From an uncultured Mycoplasmatota bacterium (GTDB lineage Bacteria; Bacillota_I; Bacilli_A; RF39; UBA660): DNA of 32,949 nucleotides. The stretch is taken from NCBI GenBank assembly GCA_900547465.1, contig URHJ01000015.1:1-32949 (forward strand), in the 5' to 3' direction. Position 1 is the stretch's first letter; each line of letters starts with the position of its first letter. Both the position numbers and the translations under genes were made by a program. The notes below the pieces were generated by a model. It did no database searches and was not told where the DNA came from. It saw only the letters and a program-made list of their open reading frames with translations. Of the stretch, positions 23,211-29,946 are shown one piece after another.

Positions 23211-23279
23211 AATATCTCTCCTTTACATTATAATTTTGTACTATTTAGCTTTTTTTATTCTTATTAAGCTTACATTTTT

Positions 23280-23309
23280 AGTATATCACGTCTCATTCTT
23301 TTTTTCCAA
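23280..23309 (-). promoter_or_regulatory. Promoter of gap
   Basis: TTGGAA (23309-23304) and TATACT (23285-23280), with an extended TG, are 18 bases apart on the minus strand. The leader is about 63 bases, longer than that of most genes here, with no recognised riboswitch. Confidence 0.75.
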
Positions 23310-23341
23310 TCTTCTACTAAATATTTCGTAATTGATTGTAA

Positions 23342-23366
23342 AGAAAAAGATGTATTATAACATCTT
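23342..23366 (-). terminator. Terminator of the nucleoside kinase gene
   Basis: AAGATGT/ACATCTT with a 6-base loop is followed by TTTCTTT on the minus strand. The stop codon at 23367-23365 touches the stem. Confidence 0.85.
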
Positions 23367-25017
23367 AAACATTAAAGCAACTATTTCCTATGAATTCTCT
23401 TAAAATTGAATCTTGTGGTACAGCATCAGATGGTATTGGTAAGAATAATCTTAAGAAATCTATTAGTCTTTTTGCTTCCTCATATTGTGGTGATTGATCA
23501 TCAACTGAATATAGTAGTGGTTCTACATATGTTTTTAAGATTCCTATTTCATAAATTAAGCCTGTATTAAATGTAAAGTCTGCATCGTCTTGATATGGGA
23601 ATACATATTTTTCTTCTCCACTTCTTACTTTTGCCCAACTTTCTAGTGTTTTTGTGACATCATATCCTCTTGTACGATTGTCTCTAATAATTCTTCTTAA
23701 TAATCTGTTATCGCTTGTAGAAATACGATTGTGATTATCTATATTTAACTCTGTTAGAGCTGATAAGTAAATTTTGAATTTATTCTCTCTTGGAATATTA
23801 GTTAGAATATTTGAATCTAGTCCATGTATTCCTTCGATAACTAATATTTCATTTTTATCCATTTTAGCTTTTTCTTTATATTCCTTTACTCCTAAAATAA
23901 AGTTGAATGTTGGTAGTATAACTTCTTCTCCATTTAGAAGCTGTTCTATTTGTTTATCGAAAAGTTTTAAATCAACCGCTTCTAAACATTCAAAGTCTGG
24001 TTTGCCATCTTCTCCAAGCGGTGTTTGTGCACTATCTACAAAATAGTCGTCCATTGAAATAGTTCTGATCTTTAAACCAAAACTTTTTAAATACATTGAT
24101 AATTTTCTTGAAGTTGTTGTTTTTCCACTTGAAGATGGTCCTGCCATTAAAACCATTTTTATTTTTTTATTTTCACTAATCTTTCTAGCCACTTCCAATA
24201 GTTTGTTACTTTGTAATGTTTCGTCCATTCTAATTAAATCATTGATTGAACCACTTGAAATCATTTTGTTCAAATCAACTGAATTTTCTATTTGTATTGT
24301 TTTTGCCCAAGCACGATATTCATTAAAGACATCATACATATGAGGATGATGTTCATATTCTTTAATTTTATCCTTTATATAAGCTGTTGGAAATCTTAAA
24401 ACAAGTCCTTTTTTATTTATATATGTTAAATCAAAATCTTTTAATTTTCCTGTTGATGTTGGCATCATATTATAAAAGTAATTATATGAATTACCCATTC
24501 TATACAAAGTAACATAAGTATTTGTGTTATATTTCATGACTCCTGCTTTTGGATAGTCCTTAATACTTTCAAAATATCTTTGAGCTTCAAAACGATCGAT
24601 TGTTAATTTTGTAATGCTTAGATTACTATCAATTATCTTTTGCATCTCACTTTTAATTTGATTTAATTTAGCTTCAGTAAGTTCAAAATTTGGTTCAAGA
24701 TAAATTCCTTTATCTAGTGAATGTTCAACATATATATTAGCATTCGGTCCATATAAAGAGCGAATTGCATATACCATAACGAAAGTAAGACCCGCTATAT
24801 GAGCTCTATTTCCTTCTCTAGATGTTAAATCTAGAAATTCTATTTCACAGGACTTGTTTAATGGTACACTTAGTTCTTTTATTGCATTACCTATTTTTGC
24901 TAAAACTATAGGATACTTGCATGTATCTTGAAAGTTTTTAGCTATTTCTTCTAGTACTATTCCTTTTGGAAATTGATACTTTTTTTTATTTATCAACACT
25001 TCTATATTTTCATTCAT
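23365..25017 (-). CDS. Nucleoside (uridine-type) kinase with N-terminal TGS/ThrRS-like domains
   Basis: This 550-residue protein has a TGS domain (about 1-65), a region like the ThrRS second additional domain (about 66-200; one of the usual metal-binding His remains in NRAHIAG, and EHSLDKGIYLE is recognisable) and a C-terminal P-loop kinase of the uridine kinase/phosphoribulokinase type (about 285-500). The Walker A is GPSSSGKTT (293-301), followed by SMDDYFVDS, and LVIEGIHGLD is the Walker B region. This domain order is a known family in Firmicutes and Thermotoga; its exact substrate is not settled to my knowledge. GGGTGAT precedes the ATG. It is monocistronic and diverges from clpP. Confidence 0.9.
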   Translation of the reverse strand: MNENIEVLINKKKYQFPKGIVLEEIAKNFQDTCKYPIVLAKIGNAIKELSVPLNKSCEIEFLDLTSREGNRAHIAGLTFVMVYAIRSLYGPNANIYVEHSLDKGIYLEPNFELTEAKLNQIKSEMQKIIDSNLSITKLTIDRFEAQRYFESIKDYPKAGVMKYNTNTYVTLYRMGNSYNYFYNMMPTSTGKLKDFDLTYINKKGLVLRFPTAYIKDKIKEYEHHPHMYDVFNEYRAWAKTIQIENSVDLNKMISSGSINDLIRMDETLQSNKLLEVARKISENKKIKMVLMAGPSSSGKTTTSRKLSMYLKSFGLKIRTISMDDYFVDSAQTPLGEDGKPDFECLEAVDLKLFDKQIEQLLNGEEVILPTFNFILGVKEYKEKAKMDKNEILVIEGIHGLDSNILTNIPRENKFKIYLSALTELNIDNHNRISTSDNRLLRRIIRDNRTRGYDVTKTLESWAKVRSGEEKYVFPYQDDADFTFNTGLIYEIGILKTYVEPLLYSVDDQSPQYEEAKRLIDFLRLFLPIPSDAVPQDSILREFIGNSCFNV

Positions 25018-25046
25018 GTTATCACCCTTTTTCTATTCTATTTAAT

Positions 25047-25055
25047 ATTATAGCA
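25047..25055 (-). promoter_or_regulatory. Extended -10 promoter of the nucleoside kinase gene
   Basis: TGCTATAAT on the minus strand is a perfect extended -10. No -35 is evident. It lies 29 bases before the ATG. Confidence 0.6.
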
Positions 25056-25099
25056 TATTTTGACGATTTAGAATATGTATATTCATAACTTTTAGAAAC

Positions 25100-25105
25100 T
25101 ATAAT
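25100..25105 (+). promoter_or_regulatory. -10 box of the clpP promoter
   Basis: TATAAT ends 16 bases before the clpP ATG at 25122, leaving a very short leader that starts near the GGGTGAT ribosome binding site. No CIRCE or CtsR-like operator is seen around it. Confidence 0.5.
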
Positions 25106-25121
25106 AAAAATGGGTGATAAA

Positions 25122-25703
25122 ATGGGTTTGATTCCAATGATTGTAGAAAAAGAAATTAACGGAGAAAGAAGTTATGATATTTTTTCAAGATTATTAAAAG
25201 AAAGAATTATTTTGCTTTCTGGGGAAATTGATGATAATGTTGCGAATACTATTGTGGCTGAATTATTATATTTGGATTCACTAGGTCATGATGATATTTC
25301 TTTATATATTAATTCCCCTGGTGGCTCTATAACCGCTGGTATGGCTATTTTTGATACAATGAATTTTATAAAAAGTGATGTTTCAACAATTTGTATCGGA
25401 ATGGCAGCATCTATGGGAGCATTTTTACTAGCATGTGGAACTCAGGGCAAAAGATTTGCTTTACCTAATTCTGAAGTGATGATCCATCAACCTCTTGGAG
25501 GTGCGCAAGGTCAAGCAACAGAAATAAAAATCGCAGCAGAGAGAATTCTCAAATCTCGTGAAAAACTTAATTCTATTTTAGCTGATAGATGTAAAAAGGA
25601 TATAAAAATTATAGAAGTTGATACTGAAAGGGATAATTTTATGGATGCGGAAGAAGCTTTAGAATATGGTTTAGTTGATAAAATAATTGTGAAAAAAGAG
25701 TAA
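25122..25703 (+). CDS. clpP: ATP-dependent Clp protease proteolytic subunit
   Basis: This 193-residue serine peptidase forms the tetradecameric chamber that works with a Clp ATPase. The catalytic triad is present: Ser97 in GMAASMGA, His122 in MIHQP and Asp171 in DTERDNFM. Other landmarks are NSPGGSITAG and RILKSREKLN. The ATG at 25122 is preferred over the ATG at 25110 because GGGTGAT lies between them and the shorter protein has the usual N-terminus (IPMIVEKEINGERSYDI). It is a single gene with its own promoter and terminator; no ATPase gene is adjacent. Confidence 0.97.
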   Translation: MGLIPMIVEKEINGERSYDIFSRLLKERIILLSGEIDDNVANTIVAELLYLDSLGHDDISLYINSPGGSITAGMAIFDTMNFIKSDVSTICIGMAASMGAFLLACGTQGKRFALPNSEVMIHQPLGGAQGQATEIKIAAERILKSREKLNSILADRCKKDIKIIEVDTERDNFMDAEEALEYGLVDKIIVKKE

Positions 25704-25732
25704 TATATTCAAGTATAAATTAGATCAAATAA

Positions 25733-25767
25733 AAACCAAGCAAGATTTTGTTTGGCTTTTTTGTTTT
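25733..25767. terminator. Bidirectional terminator between clpP and the Rpn-type gene
   Basis: CCAAGCAA (25736-25743) pairs with TTGTTTGG (25748-25755), with A-runs before and T-runs after, so it can act on both strands. Confidence 0.88.
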
Positions 25768-25776
25768 TATGGTTGA

Positions 25777-26646
25777 TTATTGTATTTTCTCTAACTTTTC
25801 TTTAGATAAACCTGTAAGTTCAGATATTAAATCCATATCCATTCCTTTAGTAATCATCGATTTAGCTATTTCTAAGGCTTTTTTTGTAGAACCTTGTTCT
25901 ATGCCTTGTTCTATACCTTGTTCTAGACCTTCTTTTCTTCCACTTTCTATTGCCTCTCGTCTTAATGAGTTTTCTATTTTTCTGTTATCTTCTTCTTCAC
26001 TCATAAACTCTCTAAATTCTGGATCTTTATTTACTTCTTCTAGTGTTTCCATATACTTATACACACTCCTATCTTGAGATAGTTTTTCTAAATTTCTTAA
26101 TTCCTTTTGATTTAAATCTAACATTATTAAGTACTTATATTTTTCTATCTCTCTTTTAGAATTAGAATACCATATATCCTTTATTTTATCCATATTTATG
26201 TCATAAATTATTAAATTTTTGATATACTCATTTCCTTTTTCATCTCTTACTTTATAAATTCTTACTAATTCTTCTATTTTTATTGAGTAACTTAGATTTA
26301 TCTGGATTACTAGGGTATCTTCTGTATACTCTTCACCTCTTTTTACTTCATGGGAATAGGTATCAAAGACAAATGAAGCATTTCTTGAGTGAAGATAATT
26401 TGGATCTTCTGCATTTACTTCTACTTGAATCTTGCCAATATTTGTTTCCAAAAATAGGTCAAAGTGTTTCCTTCTTACATAAATATTATCAACATTTCTT
26501 TCTAAATTCAAAAATCTTATTTTCTCTACTTTTACATCTAGAATTGATTCTAATAATTTAGTCAAAATATCCTTACTATCATCTCTCATAAATACTTCCT
26601 TAAAGGCACGATCGTTTTTACAGGTATAAAATTTTGTTTCAGACAT
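25777..26646 (-). CDS. Rpn-family PD-(D/E)XK nuclease/transposase-like protein
   Basis: This 289-residue protein belongs to the Rpn/PF12784 group. The N-terminal NDRAFKEVFM block and the nuclease core with FDLFLET-NIGKIQVEVN (Asp, then Glu-x-Asn) and a following conserved Tyr/His segment (FDTYSHEVKRGEEY) are typical. The C-terminus has the usual Gly/Glu/Gln repeat region (EGLEQGIEQGIEQG) and a small helical motif (MDLISELTGLSKEKLEKI). Relatives promote RecA-independent recombination in Escherichia coli; in Firmicutes they occur as scattered solitary genes and their roles are unclear. GAGGTGG precedes the ATG. No promoter is obvious in the 47 bases after the whiA terminator, so readthrough may drive it. 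No inverted repeats mark it as a live element. Confidence 0.85.
   Translation of the reverse strand: MSETKFYTCKNDRAFKEVFMRDDSKDILTKLLESILDVKVEKIRFLNLERNVDNIYVRRKHFDLFLETNIGKIQVEVNAEDPNYLHSRNASFVFDTYSHEVKRGEEYTEDTLVIQINLSYSIKIEELVRIYKVRDEKGNEYIKNLIIYDINMDKIKDIWYSNSKREIEKYKYLIMLDLNQKELRNLEKLSQDRSVYKYMETLEEVNKDPEFREFMSEEEDNRKIENSLRREAIESGRKEGLEQGIEQGIEQGSTKKALEIAKSMITKGMDMDLISELTGLSKEKLEKIQ
25891..25926. repeat. Three 12-base tandem repeats inside the Rpn-type gene
   Basis: ACCTTGTTCTAT and two near copies (differing at one base each) run in frame and encode the EQGI units on the minus strand. Copy-number change would stay in frame and lengthen the linker by four residues per unit. Confidence 0.85.
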
Positions 26647-26672
26647 TTTACCACCTCTTTCTTTTGTTGAAA

Positions 26673-26700
26673 CAAAAAGAAGGAATTATTTTTTCCTTCT
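26673..26700 (-). terminator. Terminator after whiA
   Basis: AGAAGGAA pairs with TTCCTTCT (7-base loop), followed by TTTTTG on the minus strand, 22 bases past the whiA stop codon. Confidence 0.82.
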
Positions 26701-26722
26701 ATAATATTATTGGCCTTTAATT

Positions 26723-27652
26723 TTATTTTTCCTTTTTTAATCTTGTTGCTAGCTCATTTATCTTTCGAAAGCGATGGTTTAGTCCTGATTTTGTTATTTT
26801 ATTATTTGTTTCTAATGTTATTATTTCTGATAGTTCTTTTAGAGATGCTTCTGGATATTTTTTTCTATATTCTAGGGCTTCTTTTGTTTTATCATCTAAA
26901 AGTTCAATTGCGACATTCTCCTCTAATATTTCAATGTTTTTTAATTGAGCTTGAGCAGATGAGACAATCTTATCTGTATTTGCTTGTTCACAATTATTTA
27001 ATCTGTTGGTATGATTCTTTTTATCGTGATAGATTCTTACATCTTCAAAATATAATACTGCTTTTACAGCTCCTATTATTTTTAGAAAATCACTGATTCT
27101 TTCTGCTTCTTTTATATATATCATGTAGCCTTTATCTCTATTTAAGATTTTGGCATTTAGATCAAAGATATTTAGTAGTTTTTGAATGAAAATTGCTTCT
27201 GTTGGTTTATCTATTAATAATTCCATATGATATCTTGATGTTTTTGGATCGTTTATACTTCCTTGGGATAAGAATACTCCTCTTAAATAGGCTCTTATTT
27301 CTTCATTAGCTCCAACTATATATTCTGGTGGATTTTCTAGATACTCTTGATCTTTATAAAACCCTATATCTTCTAAAATAAAATCTAATTTTTCATGTAC
27401 TTTTATTAAAAATAGATCATTTTTACTGAAGTTCATACTATTTTTTATTTCTACTTCTACATCTATTTCATATATGGATTCTAGCTCCTCTACTAATTTA
27501 TCTTTTATAAGTGGATTTTCTGTTGTTAAATATAATGTTTTATCATCTACTAATCCGTTATTTCTAATAAATCCTGATAAAAATGCAATTTTTTCTGATG
27601 CTTCTTCCCTTAATGTAATTATCTCATTTTTTATTTTTGTTGTGTATGACAT
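26723..27652 (-). CDS. whiA: WhiA DNA-binding protein
   Basis: This 309-residue protein matches WhiA: an N-terminal segment SYTTKIKNEI and a LAGLIDADG-like domain (FLSGFIRNNG near 24-33, AYLRGVFLSQGSINDP near 121-136, HMELLIDKP), followed by a C-terminal helix-turn-helix (about 225-305: NRLNNCEQANTDK, ASLKELSEIITLE, TKSGLNHRFRKINELA). In Bacillus it affects cell division, chromosome segregation and fatty acid composition. It starts one base after the yvcK stop codon, the normal arrangement. The usual upstream rapZ is not present. Confidence 0.95.
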   Translation of the reverse strand: MSYTTKIKNEIITLREEASEKIAFLSGFIRNNGLVDDKTLYLTTENPLIKDKLVEELESIYEIDVEVEIKNSMNFSKNDLFLIKVHEKLDFILEDIGFYKDQEYLENPPEYIVGANEEIRAYLRGVFLSQGSINDPKTSRYHMELLIDKPTEAIFIQKLLNIFDLNAKILNRDKGYMIYIKEAERISDFLKIIGAVKAVLYFEDVRIYHDKKNHTNRLNNCEQANTDKIVSSAQAQLKNIEILEENVAIELLDDKTKEALEYRKKYPEASLKELSEIITLETNNKITKSGLNHRFRKINELATRLKKEK

Positions 27653-27653
27653 A

Positions 27654-28604
27654 TTATACTCTCATCAAATAGGAGAAAATCAATGAACTTAGTTTCATAC
27701 TGTTATGTCTTAGTGTATTATTTTCTACTATGATTAAGTTATCTTCTATTAATTCCGCTCCTAGTTTTTCTATCTTATTATGATCTATTTGCACAGGATC
27801 CTTTTGCTCTTCTGTTTCGTATTTTTTAACTATTTCTTTTTTTAATTTTGTATTAGAAGCAATAACAATATCTATTTTTCTATTTTTTAAATATTTATTA
27901 AGTAATTCAATATGATCACCTACTGTGTAGTTATCTGTTTCTCCTGGTTGAGTTACAGCATTACATAAATACATTATTGGGGCTTTGGTTTTATTTAGAG
28001 CTTTTGTTATTTGCTTGCAAATAATGTTTGGTAGAATACTAGTATAAAGACTTCCCATACTGAATATTATTAAATCTGCGCTTTCTACTTGCTTTATTAC
28101 TTCTTTTGATACATTTGGTTCATGTTTATAATATATTTTTTCGAATTTAGTATGAGCTTTTGTTATTTGTTCTTCACCTTCGATTATATTACCATTTTCT
28201 TCTTTTCCCATTAATACTAAATTATCTTCTGATATGGGTAGAACTTTGTGCTTTACATCAAGAAGTTTTGATAAGCATTTAATTGATTCTGTGAGAGATC
28301 CTGTTAAATCTAGCATCGATGTTAGAATAAGATTACCAACGGCATGTCCATCTAAGTCACTTGAGGTATGAAAGCGATATTCCATCATTTTTTTAATTGG
28401 TTCATCTATTCCAGATAAACTTGTAATCACTTTTCTAATATCTCCAACAGCTGGAGTATTGAATTCTTTTCTTAATTTACCAGTTGAGCTACCATTGTCT
28501 GATACTGTAATAACAGCAGTAATGTCAATTGGAAATTCTTTTAATCCTTTTAGTAGATAAGACATTCCGGTTCCTCCACCAAAAACTACTACTTTTTTAT
28601 GCAT
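27654..28604 (-). CDS. yvcK: YvcK/GlmR-type UDP-sugar-binding regulator
   Basis: This 316-residue protein has a CofD-like fold. The N-terminal VVVFGGGTGMSYLLKGLKEF and VSDNGSSTGKLRKEF match the family, followed by AVGDIRKVI, DGHAVGNLIL, the SMGSLYTSILPNI block and YLCNAVTQPGET. In Bacillus, GlmR (YvcK) binds UDP-GlcNAc and helps balance peptidoglycan precursor supply, especially on gluconeogenic carbon. The ATG at 28604 is chosen because GAGGTGAT lies just before it; a GTG at 28613 is the alternative. It follows the lgt terminator and is read into whiA. Confidence 0.96.
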   Translation of the reverse strand: MHKKVVVFGGGTGMSYLLKGLKEFPIDITAVITVSDNGSSTGKLRKEFNTPAVGDIRKVITSLSGIDEPIKKMMEYRFHTSSDLDGHAVGNLILTSMLDLTGSLTESIKCLSKLLDVKHKVLPISEDNLVLMGKEENGNIIEGEEQITKAHTKFEKIYYKHEPNVSKEVIKQVESADLIIFSMGSLYTSILPNIICKQITKALNKTKAPIMYLCNAVTQPGETDNYTVGDHIELLNKYLKNRKIDIVIASNTKLKKEIVKKYETEEQKDPVQIDHNKIEKLGAELIEDNLIIVENNTLRHNSMKLSSLIFSYLMRV

Positions 28605-28621
28605 TTTTATCACCTCAGTAT

Positions 28622-28627
28622 ATTATA
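28622..28627 (-). promoter_or_regulatory. -10 box of the yvcK-whiA promoter
   Basis: TATAAT on the minus strand lies 17 bases before the yvcK ATG, in the gap after the lgt terminator. Confidence 0.5.
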
Positions 28628-28635
28628 TATTAAAA

Positions 28636-28672
28636 ATAAAAAAACGACAAGATTTTATACTCTTGTTACGTT
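28636..28672 (-). terminator. Terminator after lgt
   Basis: AACG and ACAAGA pair with TCTTGT and CGTT (one 2-base bulge, 8-base loop), followed by TTTTTTT on the minus strand. The lgt stop codon (28657-28655) is in the loop. Confidence 0.75.
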
Positions 28673-29515
28673 TTCTTCTTTAATAAATAGAGGTCTTGGC
28701 TCATCATCTTTTTTTGGTTCTTCTTTGTACAGTTGTTCAAAAGTTGATACCTTTTTTATCTTTTTATAATAGATAAATAGAATGATTCCTATAATTATCA
28801 TTATAACTGATACTAATTGAGCTATTTTTATATTTCCAAGCATTAAGCTGTCTGTTCTTTTACCTTCTATTATAAATCTTGCGGTTGAATACCAAATTAA
28901 ATAAAATCCTGTTAGTTGTCCTTTTTTTAGATATGGATATCTTCTAATGATTAGGAGTGCTAGGAAACCAAATACATTCCAAATTGATTCATAGAAGAAT
29001 GTTGGTTCTCTATACTCTCCCATAATATACATACCATTTATAACAAAGTCTGGAACTCCAGTTGCTTTTAGTTTGGCGACTGTTGTTGCTATACCATATG
29101 CCTCTTGATTGAAGAAGTTTCCCCAACGTCCTATTGCTTGAGCAATGATTAAACCGACTACAATTATGTCTAGCATTTTAAGAGTTTCTACTTTGTGTTT
29201 TTTACAGTAGAAAATTAAAAATAAGAGTCCTGCGATTATACCTCCATGAATTGCTAAACCACCATTCCATATTTCTAATATTTCTACTGGATTTGATAAA
29301 TAATAATCTAGGTTAAATAATACATAATAAATTCTTGCACCTATAACGCCTATGATTACTGTGTTAAAGATAAGATTTATGACAAATTCTGAATCTATTT
29401 TTCTTTTTTTTGATTCAAGATAGATGATACTACTTCCTACTAGTATTCCTAAAAATATAAAGATAGAATACCAATATATTTGTATAATACCTAAGTCTAA
29501 TGCTACTTTATTCAT
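28655..29515 (-). CDS. lgt: Prolipoprotein diacylglyceryl transferase
   Basis: This 286-residue membrane protein has seven hydrophobic helices. It attaches diacylglycerol to the lipobox Cys of prelipoproteins, including the lipoprotein at 15458-16456. Conserved residues are visible: Arg61 in ARIYYV, His90 in NGGLAIHGG, and GRWGNFFNQEAYG with Arg130 and Asn133, plus EGKRTDSLMLG near the end. A charged C-terminal tail (about 260-286, KEEPKKDDEPRP) extends past the last helix. Its start overlaps the end of the upstream PF04020 gene by 8 bases, so translation is coupled. Confidence 0.97.
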   Translation of the reverse strand: MNKVALDLGIIQIYWYSIFIFLGILVGSSIIYLESKKRKIDSEFVINLIFNTVIIGVIGARIYYVLFNLDYYLSNPVEILEIWNGGLAIHGGIIAGLLFLIFYCKKHKVETLKMLDIIVVGLIIAQAIGRWGNFFNQEAYGIATTVAKLKATGVPDFVINGMYIMGEYREPTFFYESIWNVFGFLALLIIRRYPYLKKGQLTGFYLIWYSTARFIIEGKRTDSLMLGNIKIAQLVSVIMIIIGIILFIYYKKIKKVSTFEQLYKEEPKKDDEPRPLFIKEENVTRV

Positions 29516-29936
29516 TTTTCTTTACCCTCTTTATTATTGGTTTTATCATTAGGTTTTCTACTATAACGTTCATTACAGATAGAAGAATTGATAGAATGAG
29601 TGCAATCCAGATGTTATTTAGTTCAAAGTATGGTCCTAAGATCCAGTCTACTAATTTTAGTATAAATAAATTGATAAATGGATAGAATAAACCAAGTGTT
29701 AAGCCAGTAATTGGAATTGTTAATGTTACAAGTGCTGGTTTAATTGTCTTATTTAAGATACTAATAATTAGTACTATTATTGCAGAGTAGATATAACTGT
29801 GTCTTGTGTCTATATAAACACTTTTGAAGAAACTTGTTATTACGATGAAGACTATAATGTCACCAATTAAGTATAGGAGCCATTCTATAAAATGATTTAG
29901 TCTCATTTTATTTTTTTCTTTTATAACAAGTTGCAT
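29508..29936 (-). CDS. PF04020 small membrane protein (YvlD/phage holin IV superfamily)
   Basis: This 142-residue protein has four transmembrane helices (about 15-35, 46-60, 70-95, 105-125). The stretch NKTIKPALVTLTIPITGLTLGLFYPFINLF matches the family core (kPil..lt.PltilTLGLF...N). The holin name is historic; chromosomal copies such as YvlD sit near envelope genes and their function is not known. GAGGTGAT overlaps the uvrA stop region and leads into the ATG at 29936, 10 bases after uvrA. It is overlapped by lgt. Confidence 0.9.
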   Translation of the reverse strand: MQLVIKEKNKMRLNHFIEWLLYLIGDIIVFIVITSFFKSVYIDTRHSYIYSAIIVLIISILNKTIKPALVTLTIPITGLTLGLFYPFINLFILKLVDWILGPYFELNNIWIALILSILLSVMNVIVENLMIKPIIKRVKKNE

Positions 29937-29946
29937 TATATCACCT

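Noticed and set aside
25777..26646. A mobile element around the Rpn/transposase-like gene.
   Set aside because: No terminal inverted repeats, target duplications or accessory genes; base composition matches the neighbours.
29508..29936. A prophage holin.
   Set aside because: PF04020 members are widely chromosomal; there are no phage genes here and the gene is coupled to uvrA and lgt.
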